Shown here one piece after another: positions 11,013 through 23,442 of a stretch of DNA of 64,000 nucleotides. The DNA comes from Bimuria novae-zelandiae CBS 107.79 (Eukaryota; Ascomycota; Dothideomycetes; Pleosporales; Didymosphaeriaceae), in the NCBI GenBank assembly GCA_010015655.1, contig ML976674.1:186001-250000 (forward strand), given 5' to 3'. The notes under the pieces are model-generated. The model saw only the letters and a list, made by a program, of their open reading frames with translations. It was not told the origin of the DNA and searched no databases. The translations under genes were made by a program, and so were the position numbers. Within the stretch, counting starts at the first letter, position 1. Every line of letters begins with the position of its first letter.

Positions 11013-11495
11013 TAGTAGGAGCGCGTGAGTCAGTCACGACAGGATACTAATAGAAAAATCAGTAACAAATGATAACAGCACTCGTGATTAGCTGTGTAAT
11101 CTTGCAATATGAGCAACTTCAACCACGCGCAGTTGACTCGGATTGCGCCCGCGGAACCACACCATCATGACTCCAAGAGAGCAACGAAACGACGAGTCGA
11201 AAAACGTAAACAACAAACCGTGACTAAACAAAAAACTACCCCAGTAAGGACAAGTAAAGGACTCAGAAAGAGTAACCAAAAGACTCAAGTAAAACAACAG
11301 AACGACCCCAATAAGACAATGTAGCGACTTAAAGCTCGCAGCGATGGCTTCTCTTCAACATCTATTTCCTCGAAATCAAAGTTGCCTGAGTTAGCAAGCA
11401 CTTCACTTTTCAAGTTACTGTTCAATAAACTACCGTTATCTTTTCCGATCAACACACATTTACAAAACATAGCTACAGGAACTCTTGGAAATAAG
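11013..11495. other. Flank of element A and putative leader
   Basis: Normal base composition. A 71-codon frame (11109-11324) is Lys/Gln/Thr-rich with no family features. The last 100 bp are A/C-rich like a fungal 5' leader of the ORF at 11496. Confidence 0.4.
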
Positions 11496-11798
11496 ATGTC
11501 CAAACAGGGAGGCGGCATTCAAGCAGATGAAGTGCCCGACGACGCACAAGCTCCCGCTTCTCCATCGGGAACAGAGGAGAGAAGCAGCAAGCCCGCACCG
11601 CCAAATGAAGACAATGGCAGAGATACAGAGGGTATGGAGGATTCTTGCATCATGGAGAGAGAGCTGACGCGGATAATAGACGAAGGAACCTCTGAGGACA
11701 TCGGCGAGGATGGCCCCGGACAAGGAGCACCCCGAGCATGCACAGCATCCATTAAATCTGGTACTGAGCGCGAAGGCAGCAGCGCGAAAAGCAATTAG
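11496..11798 (+). CDS. Hypothetical acidic low-complexity protein, 100 aa
   Basis: The open frame from the ATG at 11496 (ATAAG context) encodes a hydrophilic, acidic, probably disordered protein beginning MSKQGGGIQADEVPDD, rich in Glu, Ser, Gly and Pro. The frame is open upstream to 11382, but that extension looks like leader. It may be the first exon of a longer gene whose exons follow at 11906-12073 and about 12420-12683, yet I found no donor that joins them in phase. No family recognised. Confidence 0.4.
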   Translation: MSKQGGGIQADEVPDDAQAPASPSGTEERSSKPAPPNEDNGRDTEGMEDSCIMERELTRIIDEGTSEDIGEDGPGQGAPRACTASIKSGTEREGSSAKSN

Positions 11799-11905
11799 AG
11801 ACTGTTTGAGTATGCATAGCTTCGGATTTGAGGCATTATTTTAACTGGTCTTTATAAGTCTTGCCAAGCGTAACGGATATCTAACCGCGTACAATATCAC
11901 TTTCA

Positions 11906-12683
11906 GGACAAAGAAGGACGATGAATACGGGAAAAAATGCATGGTCAGAATTATCAATGATCAACACCAAGCTCTGGAGGACAGTAAAATTTATTACCCG
12001 CAGCGTGAATGGGCGGTCGAAAGACTCATCGAAATAGTTGAGCCGATGGGCGCGCTCGTTGATTCTTGCGAAGGTAAGTCGCTAGTTCCCCTCTATTATC
12101 GTTTCGGAAATACCTGCTCGACCCACAGAGCCAGCCAGTCATCGTCAATCCTTCCTTTTCTTGTATTTTCTTGAACGCAAAAAACTTAAATCTTCTAAAA
12201 AATTTAAGGGGGGTACTTATAACTCTATAGAAGCCCTTTATCTACTTTTAGTATATTATTATCCAAAGTTCCTTGTGTGGTGGAGAGAAAAGCGAAAAAA
12301 AGGAGACCAGAACAGAAAATACGCGCAGTCTGATGAGAAATACGCCTTAAGTGGGTCGAGCAGGTATTTCCAGAATCACCGATAATGGCACGACTGATTA
12401 TTAGCTCAGAAACCGCAGTTTGAGCCGCGGATTCGATAGTGGTTGCAAGGCCAACGCTATTAGGGGACACGACGAGAATGACAAAAGTAAGAAGGGGTTT
12501 AGAGCTGAAATCATAGGGTCTGAGGGAGATTTACTCGGAAAAACACGCAAGTGGAGGACCTCCAGGGAAGCTGCTGTTCGAGCCTTGGAGAAGGAAATTT
12601 GCAAAGGAACACTAAAGCCTCGCAACTGCAGAAAGGCGAGTCCAAGCAGTACACAAGCGGGTCCCTCAACAAAGTCGAAATGA
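11906..12683 (+). pseudogene. Two exon-like fragments of a hypothetical gene split by a TIR element
   Basis: The first fragment (about 11906-12073) follows a CTTTCAG acceptor and reads KKDDEYGKKCMVRIINDQHQ, continuing through YYPQREWAVERLIEIVEPMG to a perfect donor at 12074 (GAAG/GTAAGTCG). The second (about 12420-12683) ends with GKTRKWRTSREAAVRALEKE and a basic Ser/Thr-rich tail to TGA. The intervening intron would hold the small TIR element at 12106-12371. Every acceptor I tried leaves the two fragments out of frame, so the gene is either decayed or spliced in a way I cannot see. No domain recognised. Confidence 0.35.
12106..12371. mobile_element. Small TIR element (MITE-like, ~266 bp)
   Basis: Perfect 21-bp inverted repeats at 12106-12126 and 12351-12371, beginning GGAAATACCTGCTCGACCC, enclose about 220 bp of A-rich non-coding sequence. 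No convincing target duplication, although ATTATCG lies a few bases outside one end and CGATAAT outside the other. It sits inside what appears to be an intron. Confidence 0.6.
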
Positions 12684-13250
12684 ACATTCTCGAAAGGTGC
12701 AGGTATGCTTGGCCAATATTACTGCTGGGAAGGAGTGCAGGATTCAAGGCCCAATGAATTCCTGGTGTTGCATGTTAGATTTCTACTGCTCATGTGTTTT
12801 TCTGTGACTGCTCCGCCAATTACTGATGTTTTGATTTGAGTTGGAAGGGATGTGAGCGTTCAACTCATTCTTTCGGGTGGTTATGGTGGTTCATAGTTTC
12901 TTTTGCATTTGGCTTAGTCCAGGAGTGATCTGGTTTCCTTATTCTAGTTTTCCAATCACAGTGAACACGAAAGTCGCACCAAGCCTCTATGAAACACGTC
13001 AGTAGAAGTGCTGAACGATTTACCAGCATTTGGCTTGTTTGTTTGACTTGATCTTGGAGTTGACTTGAGGTGCCTTGTTTTCCATTTGATTGGATGGAAC
13101 GCCAGGGCCATCATCGGGTCTTAAGATCAAGCATGGTAGTTCGCTCACATGATACCTGGGTAGGCTAGTCTATCGGTGCTGTGCAAAACACCGTCCCGAC
13201 CCACTCTAGACGCTTGTTACGTGATCGCTTCCCCGCTTTCATAGTCGTAC
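12684..13250. other. Gene-poor unique sequence
   Basis: Normal composition (T/G-rich), no open frame with coding features, no repeats detected. The boundary with RIPed sequence is near 13250. Confidence 0.5.
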
Positions 13251-13254
13251 ACCT

Positions 13255-14528
13255 AATTTTGTATAGCTAACAATACAACTAAGGAAAATATAATAACTTT
13301 TTTTTATTTTTAAGTACTATAAAGTATACTAAATAATCCTAAGGGCTTACTAGGTATAGACTATAGCTTTTAATAGTATAAGTAATTATTAATTATATAA
13401 AAGATAAGTAAAATAATTACGAAATTTATAAATCTTTTAAAGTTAACCCTAAAACTATATATAAATATTAACTTAATATAGAAGTGTTTAGTTAGGCATA
13501 CTCTTTATAGTGTGTAAAAATTAGTCGCCCGCAGTTGCTATGGTAGTGCTATAAGGACGTAATTTTAGAGCTCCTATAAGGCAAACCTACGGTGTATATT
13601 ATTAAAATACAGGCCTTCTTGTACGACGACTTTAACGTATAGGCATTAGTAGCCACTATTATAAAAGCTCTCGCTAGTATAAGGTGGAGTTAAAAAGCTA
13701 CGTTAAAAGCTACCTAAGAGCGCTATAAAGGCCTCTGTTAGGTGTTCCGGGCGCACTGCTAATAAATATATAAACTAGAGCAGGTCGCCTGCCTCGACGA
13801 GAGCGCTTGTAATGAAAGAACCAGCGATAGAAAGTATGCCTAGTCGGCCGTAAACACGCCCGCCGACGTACAGTACTCTACACGGCGCTTAGAGTAATAA
13901 AGCTTGCTCCCGGCTATAGATGTGCATAGCTACGTTAACTATGTAATATTTTAGGGTGCAATCAACGCAGAGCTTCTAAAAAAGGTTTTAATAAATAAAA
14001 TACTTACCTATTATAATCTATAGCTATAAGATTAATTAGTATTAGTCCTAAGTAATACCTTTATATATAGGCTAAGAAGGATTATTATATTATATATAAA
14101 GGTAATCGTTATACTTAAATATTAATTATTATACTTACTAGATTTTAATTTAATTAAGTAGACCTTTAAGGCGCTAAAGATCTAGATAAAAAGGTATTAT
14201 AAATACGCTTATACTTATAAGGACTTTATCTACTTTTTAGAGAAAATAATATAGCGCGTATATTATAACTAAGAGGTATCTACGCGAGGATTCTTTAAGT
14301 TCTATAAGTAAATACTATAGGTGCTAGGTAAGCCATAACACTAGAGGACTAGTATTAGCAGTAATATGCGGAGGTACCTAAATCGCACCTACTATTATTT
14401 AAAAAAAGGATATAATACCTATATAAGGTGCAACCTAACGTTATTAAATTAATTACTATTATCTATTTTATAATAGCTATTATAATAAAAGAGTTATAAA
14501 GAATGAGACATTAGTAGTATTAATAAAA
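13255..14528 (+). mobile_element. RIPed Tc1/IS630-type transposon remnant
   Basis: AT-rich block with a plus-strand transposase remnant. About 13504-14290 translates, with stops, as a helix-turn-helix half (LLQGKPTVYIIKIQAFL, ALASIRWSQKAT when TAG is read as Gln), then CLDESACNERTSDRKY, which matches the first-Asp block VDESGCDKR of fungal Tc1/IS630 transposases. It continues into an AINAELL/FKALKI region in the expected order. Exact ends and terminal repeats not found. It directly precedes the TA of element B. Confidence 0.6.
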
Positions 14529-14530
14529 TA

Positions 14531-16401
14531 ACGTACTCCATATGCGAGCTGGACACATAAGCGAGCTGGACACTCTGCCAAGACCCCACCAAAAGCTCTA
14601 CTCTACACGATAGTACAGAACGTATAAAAACAGTTATTAGGAATTATAGTAGGCTAATCTATTTAGAATCTACTTCTATAGCTTGCTTATAGGTGCGCGA
14701 GTTATGCCTAGGCTTGCCGTAGCGTCTATAGCGTTATTAAGTTAATTTGCCTTTACTAGCGCGTACCCGCTTCTTCGCCTTCTTCCTATTACTACGCGCC
14801 TTAAAATCCTTTATAGTAGCTAGCTATAGGCCTTCTTTAGCTATTAGAACTCCCTTACGCTGTACACGCTTTCTTTTATATAATTTACGTTGCGTAGTAG
14901 CCTTATTAGTAGCTTTAAGCTTAGCGTTACGCTTAGTTATTAATACTAGAGAATACGCTATTAGCTTAGCGCCTTTTACTATCTTCTTAAAGGCCTTAAC
15001 TATTAAAGTTAGAGAACTATTTAGGTGCCTTTAAATCTTTTACTTTACTAGCGTTAATTATAACCCTAATTTTAGGGTATTTTTTAGTATTTGCGACTGC
15101 TACTTATTATAATTTATAGTAATTAGTAGTAAAGTCTATAACTTAATATTAAGCTTTAATATTACTACTTCTAGGTCGAGGGGAACTAGGCTAGCGCCTT
15201 AAAAGTCTCCCTTAATATTACTTTTAGTAATTAAAGCCTTAAAAGCCGTAATAAAGTAAGGTAGGAACTTAATTTTAGTAATATAGTTAATATAGCTGCG
15301 TATTAGATCCTTAGCTTGGCGCCCGTACGCCTTCTTTAGCGGCGCAAAACAGCCTACATTGAGTGGCTACAGGAGGTGCGACAAATATAGGGGTATACAT
15401 AAAGTAATAATCTTATTATCCTTACAGTATTACTAGAATTTAAGCGAGTTGTAGCTCTTATAACTATTAATAATAAGTAAACGTGCTGCACTAATAACAC
15501 GCTTTTTTATATATTTATTAAAGTGCTTTAGCTACTGCAGACTAAGCTTATTTATTGTTTAGCTATTCTTAGAGACTTTAATAACCTAATCGTGTGGTAG
15601 ATCCTGCTCTTTATACTAAGCGGAGAGGTGGTGCTTGCTTTAAAAAATAATAAAGGATAGGAGCGCCTACCCTATTGCGCTTATGCCTTAGATAACTACA
15701 GTCTACTCTTAATTACTTTACTATACGCTCTTTAGCCTGCCTTAATACTTAGAGCCTATAACTACTACTTTAGTTATTATTATGCCTATTATAAAGCCTA
15801 ACTTGTTAAAATTATAGGTGTCTTTGTTAAGGATGCCATGCTTAGCCTTTATGTTCTTTATAAGCCAGAACTAGTCTTGTATAACCGCAGGATCCTTACA
15901 GAGGGCTCTCTTATAGTTATACTTTTAATTAAACTTAACTTTAAGCTCTAGCTAGCGCTTAATAAAGTTTGTAGCCTAAAGTTAGCCTACAGGTTTACCA
16001 TGCTGCTTAGCTAGTAGAGAATTAGCTATATCCTTTATAGTAGCAAGCTAGGGCGGAAATCCTCGCTTATTTAGCTTAAGTATATACTAAATAATCACCT
16101 CCTCTTTTATCTTAAGTAGATTTATTAAGTTAGGCGTGTAATTATATTAAAAGGTAGTTCTAGCGCGTTACGTACTTAATATACTTTAGGAGATGTTATA
16201 GATAGCTATAGCGCGTTAGAGAGATAAATTTATGTCTTATTTAAGAGCTTAAAGCGTAAGCTATATTTACGCTTCTTTTATATTTAGTGTAGTTTGTTGT
16301 TGTTAAGACATCGTGGGTTGTAGTGAATCACTATGGATTTTGGTGGGGTCTTGGCAGAGTGTCCAGCTCGCTTATGTGTCCAGCTCGCATATGGAGTACG
16401 T
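14531..16401. mobile_element. Pogo/Fot1-type DNA transposon B (1871 bp)
   Basis: Perfect inverted repeats of about 64 bp, starting ACGTACTCCATATGCGAGC and ending at ACCCCACCAAAA, with TA on both sides (14529-14530 and 16402-16403). GCGAGCTGGACAC occurs twice per repeat at 17-bp spacing. The interior is RIPed although the terminal repeats are intact. Confidence 0.95.
14600..16290 (-). pseudogene. Pogo/Fot1 transposase remnant of element B
   Basis: Minus-strand translation retains DTYNFNKLGFIIG (first catalytic block, Asp/Glu changed to Asn/Lys by G-to-A), LLIINSYKSYNS (second block), LCIPLYLSHLLQPLNVGCF (third block, a typical pogo landmark), and a basic C-terminus ending in RRYGKPRHNSRTY. 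The last reads as a RIPed CCHC zinc knuckle with Cys turned to Tyr. Many stop codons; not functional. Confidence 0.75.
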
Positions 16402-16403
16402 TA

Positions 16404-17970
16404 TAATATTTTAGGTAGGTCTTTACGCCTTTATAAATAATTTTATTATTAAATAAACGCGTACTTAGTTAAATTTTAATTAAAAAATAAACTAATAAGT
16501 CCGTGTGTGACGTATAAAAACTTTATACTAATAATACTAGCTCTCTTACTTAGATACTTAACTCTCTCCCTACGTAACCTATTACGCTATTTTTACTCTT
16601 AATTCTTCCTATATACGCCTATAGGATCCTCCTTATCGCTTTCTATAAGCCTATTATACTTAAATTACTACTAAATCGCCATTTTACGGAGACGCAGGAG
16701 TAATAGTACTAATATTAAAATATTACTTCTATACTATGTATGATATCCCCGCGTTAAATAGGTCTATAAGTATATTAAATTTAAGCTAACTACGTTTAAT
16801 AATTATTAAGCCCTTTAAGGTAGATAGTCTTAAAGGTGGCTAGGATTAATTCTTAGTTAAAAGTAATATTAAAATAAGTAAGAGTTATTAATAGCTCGCA
16901 CGTATTAATAGGATTATTAGAATTAAAAATAATATATTTTTATAAATAAATTAACTAGAGCTAGAGTATAATCTAAACGATAGATTAATAAACTAGGTTA
17001 AATATAAGTATAAAATGGCTATACTTAGCGTTTCTATATATATAACTAATTTCATGATACCCCATGGTTCCATGCTATCCTAAACGTGATATATATAGGA
17101 TCCTATAGTATAGTTACGTGATCCTAATGTCCTATAATCTTGGCGTGTGGAACATCGTGGGATATTACGTAATCTTTAGTGGGGCAATAGCGCTACCTTT
17201 TATTATAAAGTGCCTATTATCATTCCGTTAAACCTAAGATCCTAACAATAATATTAAAAAGTACGTTTTTAATTGTATTTACTTTTCTAGCTATTATCCG
17301 CTCCTTTCACTAATAAAAGGAGTACTAAGTTTACGTAAGTTAAATTTTATTATACTAATACTATTTTTTAACCCTTTTCTTACTTTTACCTCCTAGCGGC
17401 GACTATTACTAGAAGGATCTAGTTTTCTAAATTAATATAAACTATATTAAACTCTTTATTTAAAGGATTCCTTAGTAGCAGGTATAGTAGTGCAACCTTA
17501 TACTAGCTTTATTATAGGTATAAGTTTACACTACTTTACGCGGTGTCCTGTATTTCTATAAGAGAAATAGGAACTATTCTTCTTATAGGTTTCTATTACC
17601 TTATGCGATACCTACATAGCTTATTTCTAGGTGTTACTAGACCTATATCCTATAGCTTTATCTATTGTTTAGTGTCTTCTATTTTAGCTTTATTAATTAA
17701 ATATCCTTTTAGGGTTAGCTTAGGTAGGTTTCTAATCTATCTTATCTAGTACCCTACTTTTAGCAAAAAACTTTAGTAGCTATAGTTTATTTTAGAAGAG
17801 ATTTTCTTTAATCTTATTTACTTTTTTTTAGACCCTTTATAAGCCTTAATTATTATTTATATTTATTATAACTATTTAGTCCCGTGAGTTATCGCGAAAG
17901 CTTTAAAAGTATAAGTTTTTAAAAATTTCTTAACTATACTCCTTAGCTTCTATAGCGTAGTTATTAAAGT
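16404..17970 (-). mobile_element. RIPed Gypsy remnant, distal part (split by Copia)
   Basis: Reverse-complement sequence at about 17360-17970 matches 62340-62935 of the Gypsy near the right end of the window: gag C-terminus, the zinc-knuckle region (read CFYCRDTGHCVKQC with Cys codons partly changed), and downstream tail. It resumes at 23443 beyond the Copia insertion. An LTR-like boundary (GATCCTAACA) near 17237-17246 suggests another retroelement piece on the left. Not functional. Confidence 0.65.
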
Positions 17971-18257
17971 TGTCAGATTTGATAGTGTTCTGTCACTTTA
18001 AGATAATGCGATAATGAGAGTTGATGGATGTGATAATTGATTGTGGAAACCGTGGATGTGCGCAAGGTGTCTATCTAGCGATGTTTCACGCTTGCACTAT
18101 ATAGGATAGTGCAGGGGCAATAGTGCGCTAGCCTCCCTTCTTCATCCTATCGCACTCTGGGCGATAGTTTAGGTGAGGAGACAGTAGATGGGTCGCACTC
18201 ATACTGTAGGCAATAGTATAACTTACTATAATTTATAGTAGGTTATCTAATCTAACA
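17971..18257. repeat. Copia LTR, left copy
   Basis: 287 bp starting TGTCAGATTTG. Its outer end is unmutated, while its inner end has TG/CA changed to TA (TCTAATCTAACA versus TCTAATCTGACA in the other copy). Confidence 0.93.
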
Positions 18258-21200
18258 CACCCCCTTAGCTTAGGCTTATCTTTAAGCTAGATATAAGTTG
18301 CTTACTAATTGTACTTTTACTTATAGTCTAAAAGCTTCTATTCTTTGTTCCAGTTCGTGTAGGTTAACCTCTTAGTTAGTAATCTTTCCTGCGACGTCCT
18401 TAAGTCCTAGTTTATTTAAAGACTTAGTCTATTTGCTGGCTAGCAGAGCCTTTATAAGACCATCTGCTACTATTTCTTCTAATTATTAATACCGGACTTT
18501 AATAGCTCCGCGTACCACTTCTTATCGAAGCTAATAATTATAGATGTTAATATGCCTTAACTTTATCTGTAGCTTAGCAATTTCTTTAGTAATAAGTCGA
18601 ATGGTCTGTTAATTATCGCAATTAATCGTGATTATTAATAGTAAGAGCTTAATCTTAAGCTTAGTAATTAGCCGTGCTGTAAAGATAGCTTCTTTAGTAA
18701 CTTACAATAGGGCCAGTAGCTTAGCTTTAGTTATTAATATAGTAACTGTGTTTTGTTTGTTTGCTTTCTAGGCGATAAGTCCACTAAATAGCTTAATAAT
18801 ATATCCTTAAGAGCTCTTATAGTTAAGGGTGTTATTTATAAATAATACGTCGCTCGCGACTTTGTAGGTGTCTACTCCTCTAAAGCGTAGTGCTAATATT
18901 TGTGTGGAGGATAGGTATAGCAGCACGCGGTTGGCAGCGTTGTGATATTTATTACTTAGATTAGCGAGAAATCGCGATAACTAAGAGCTTGCGAAAGCGA
19001 TGTCTGGGCGCGTGGTTACTATAGTATAGAGGATTAATCCTATCTTTTGCTAGTATTAATTAATCTCTACCTTCGAGGCGAGTCCTTCTCGGGGGAGTAG
19101 CTTAATTACTACTATTAGGGTATCGTGCCGTATGTCGCGTTAGTTAACTAGGCGATTAATCTTGTCTACGTAAGACGCTTAAGATAGCTAGAGTAGTCTA
19201 TAGAGATAGTTTCTAATAACTTTAACTCCTAGAAACTACTATAGGTCTTTTCCACTAGTAAGAGAGAATTTTAAACTTAACTATTTTATTACTGCGTTAG
19301 TAGTGTGCTTCTAATCCTTTGCGTAGGCGATAATAAGGTCGTCTACATAAAAGAAGATAATAATTCCGTCTTTAATTATATAGCATGGCTCGTGTGGGAC
19401 GGCGGCAAAGCCGAGGTCTCGAAGCACTTAGGTGAACTCTCGTTACCATAGTAATGGAGAGATTCGCAGACTATACAGCGCCTTATATAGCTGTAGGATA
19501 GTGCTAGATCGGGTGTATCCTCGTAGCATTCTTATATAGATTTCTTTGTCCAACTTTGCGTGGACGAAAGCGTTAGTAACGTCGTATTAGCTAAGCTCTA
19601 GATTAAAGTAAGCTACTATAGCTATAAGTAGGCGAAAGGATCGTCCTGCGAGTGTGGCAGCGTAGGTATCTTAAGTAGTAAGGTGTTATTATTAATCTCC
19701 ACGCACTACCAGTCTAGCCTTACACTTCTAAAAGCAATAGTGTTTATTAAGCTTATAGGTGTAGACCTATATGCAGTTAAGGATTTAATAGCCTACTAAT
19801 CGCGCTTAGGCAACGGGCACCTCGCTTTATAACTTTATCTCTTTATAGCTCTGTAAGTGTGATTGCTTGGTATCCTTCTATATCTTAAATAGTAGGTGAT
19901 CTTTTATTCTTGTTCTGCAAGATAGAGGTTCTGGCAAAGAGCTTTGGTGTGGCTTCTTGCCTGCTTCGAGCATGCGTCTGAATTGCACTTTATTAAGTAG
20001 CTTACCTTTGTATGTTCTTGCACTTCCTACTTTAGTGCCTGCTAAGAAGGCGGCTACCTATAGCACAGCGAGTTAATGTTTTAACTGTAATTGCACTATA
20101 GGCGATAGTTTACTATAAAGTTTAGTATAATTACTAGCTATTAATTATGCGAGTAGTGTAATAGGTAGTAGTGTTACTAGTAGTAATAGGTAAATATAGT
20201 TAACTTTCCTCCCTTAATTATACTCTAGAGTGTCGTTATCCTTTTAAGAGTCTGTTATTGGCTCATCCTCGTAGAAAGACTCTGTGTATTATTGTTCCGG
20301 CGGTAAGGGCAGTAGCTCCACTAATTAGGTCCATGCTGCGATCTCTTTATAAGTGCTATACATAAGGTTGTCTATTAGGTCTTCTATCTTGCCTAAGAAT
20401 ACTAATTATTCGTCGAAAATAACGTCGCGAGTACTAATAACCTTTGTAAGGGAGGGGATCCATATCCTCTAGATATTTATTAATTAATAGCCCACTAGGT
20501 AGCCGATCTATGCTTTTGGATCGAGCCTTTGGAGCTTGCTCTTGCCGCGTTTTGTGTCGTCGGTTATGGCAAAGGCTTTACAGCCGTAGGCCCTAAGGTG
20601 AGCCTAATTAGGTTTCTTTGGCTAGGTGACAATGCCGTTCTAGAAGGCTACTATTATAAAGAACACTTCGTGTAGTAATCGCCATTAGTTAGCGTAGTTT
20701 AGTGTTTAATTATAGAGGTATACGGCCGCTCGTGTGATTTCTGGCTATAGTGTCTAGGGAAGGTTAGCGTCTAGTCGCATTACACAACTTTTCTTCTTAA
20801 TTACACCCCCTAAGCGTTTAGCGCCTCTATTCTGCGCTTAGGTGTTAGGTGCTAAAGGCTTAATAATAATACCTTCGCTAATACACCACTTGTTAACGTC
20901 TTGTTTAACTGAGAAGATCTTATTATCAGACTCTATTACTTTAATTATAATTTTAAACTATACTTTTATAAACAGTGCGAATTCCTTTAGTAGCTTAATA
21001 ATTATCTGCGCTAGTCTATTATCCTTAAAGTAGAAATCCTAAGCTATGCCTAAGAATCTGTTAGTAATAAGTATCTGGCTTTTCTCGCTAGTGGAGCTTT
21101 CTTGCTTAAAGTCGTGGAAGTCAATAGCAATTCTTTTACTAGGGCTGTTATTGCTCTGTCTAGCCTATCTTTGTATTTATCGCTTAAGTTTTGATCGTCT

Positions 21201-23155
21201 ATAAGTATTGCATTAGACCGTGGTAGGTCCTTTAAGGCGCACCCCCTTAGAGTAATTTACAGTGTGTTCGAGCGCCTAAGGTCCTAGGTGGCCTAATTAT
21301 TTATGCTAAGTAATTGTATCTACCTTCTAAGCTTGCCTTTTAGTGCGCGAGTTAGTCTTATATATAGTATAAGTTACACTCTTTGTTATAGTGTAGCTTA
21401 TTAATATTCTGAACTTTAGTACCTATTAATTATGTATTTCCTAGAGTTCTGCAAGGACTATGTTATCTTTTTACTTAATTATTATTAGTTCTACCTGCGT
21501 ATCCTACTAAAGGCCTTGCCTCTAGAGTAATTAGAAAGATACCAGATTATATAGCAGTTTAGGATAGTAGGCGACGTTGTTAAGCTTTAGTGTCTAATTC
21601 CCTTGTCCGCTTCTAACGTATAGATAGACGCTCCTATATCCCTTTATTTATACTCGTGATAAACCCGCCCATATAAAGTCTCCTGGCGATGGTGGCCGCA
21701 TTGAGACAAACCGATCGATATTGTTGAAGATATGGCAGGTGGTGCCTAAATCGAGGATCGCTGAGTAGCGCAGTGGGTACGTGTTTGGGTCTGAGTGGTA
21801 GGATGCGGCATTAAAGCTCGCTAGGAGATTGGTGATTTTCCGTCTATCTAGTTATTTATCGTTAGCCTTAGTAATTTAAGTTAGGGTAGGAGTGTGCGAG
21901 CGTTTAATAGTTAGTATACGAGACTTTTGTCTCTTTTTACCCCTTTTGCTCGACTAGAGATCCGGATTATGTTCTAGCTAGAACTTAATAAGCTTTACTA
22001 TTACAGGGTTTGGTCTAAACTAAGCAGGCTGCTTATTAGGATATATATAGAAACATTCCTTTAGATTATGGCGTTGTTCATAAGCAGGGCACTTAGGGTT
22101 TAATTTACCTTTGCTACTAACTGCCATTAGCTTATTATCTATATTTATAGACCGCTTAGATTTAGTGCGTATACTATTATTTTATTATTTTATAGCCTAA
22201 GGTCTTCCCTGGTTTAATAATGCTGCTTCGTCCACAAGAGAGGCGTCCTTGTCTGTGGTCTAAGTGGGTTTACTACTATTAGCGAGAGATGAACCTGTAG
22301 TAGTAAAGGCGCCCCTTTGTTTACCCTTAACTAGGTGCTAGAGATTTATATAGTCTTAAAAGAGTTTTATTATATGTTTGCAAGTAATCGCTGGGTCCTG
22401 TTTTCCTTATTAACTAAAGGTTATCACCTATTGTGACGTGATATAGTTAACGGCTCTTATAAAGTCTGCTTTAACAGAGGCTAATGTTGCTAGCTCTGAA
22501 ACGTTTGCTGATTCTGCTTCGGTCGCTGCTTAATCGTATTCGGCGAGCCACGTGGCCTATTAGGTCGAGCTCCTTATTAGTTTGAGAGCATTTAGATATC
22601 GCGCTCAGGCGCGTTTGTATTCGTCTTTGAGATCTACGCCGATGGTGAGCGTTAGATTATTAATCTATTTCTTAATTAATTTGTTAGGTAGACAACATGT
22701 CTTCTGTAGATAAGCTAAGATAGTTAATTATATAAAGGTAACAATCTTGTCGAGATTTGCCTTCTTGTCTCGGTATAATTAATTAAGCAGCTTGTATACT
22801 TCTAGCCGTGATTTATAGTAGTTGCTGTCTTCTTTAAACGACTTTCCTCCTGCCACTAATAGTTATAAGGGTAGTGTTGGTTTCTTATTTGGGTGCGCTG
22901 CTATAAAGGCAGTGCTTAGTTAATATTTTTTAATTATTGGTGCTGTAGGCAGCACAGGTTGTAGAATTAGTTTAATTATTAATACTAGATTAATAATTCT
23001 CTAGATATTAAGAATATAACACCTTAATTTCAGTTATTGCAGCCAGGGCGTATAGTTAGTGTAGTTGGTCAGGATTACTGTGGGATCTCTAAGGGTTAAT
23101 AGGGCTATTGCGATTAGCTTAAGGTAGTGTTAGTTAAGGTAGTGAGACTCTTAAT

Positions 23156-23442
23156 TATTAGATTTAATAGTGTTCTGTCACTTTAAAATAATGCGATAAT
23201 AAGAGTTAATAGATGTAATAATTAATTGTAAAAACCGTGGATGTGCGCAAGGTGTCTATCTAGCGATGTTTTACGCTTGCACTATATAGGATAGTGCAAG
23301 GGCAATAGTGCGCCAGCCTCCCTTCTTTATCCTATTGCACTCTGGGCGATAGTTTAGGTGAGGAGACAGTAGATGGGTCGCACTCATACTGTAGGCAACA
23401 GTATAACTTACTGTGATTCACAGTAGGTTGTCTAATCTGACA
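23156..23442. repeat. Copia LTR, right copy
   Basis: 287 bp ending in AATCTGACA. Here the inner end is mutated (TATTAGATTTAATAG versus TGTCAGATTTGATAG) and the outer end intact, the mirror image of the left copy. Confidence 0.93.

Larger units (their letters stand above)
17971..23442 (-). mobile_element. Complete RIPed Ty1/Copia retrotransposon, TSD AAAGT
   Basis: Two 287-bp LTRs (17971-18257 and 23156-23442) with TGTCAGATT...AATCTGACA termini are flanked by AAAGT on both sides (17966-17970, 23443-23447). The coding strand is minus: a C-rich tract just inside the left LTR is a reversed polypurine tract. Minus translation shows the Copia RT core FYVDDLIIAYA (near 19330-19370), TRPDIAFA and an RNase H block with VASDVLF and GYIIKLFSGLIA. 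Stops throughout. It interrupts a Gypsy element whose halves lie at 16404-17970 and 23443-24567. Confidence 0.93.
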
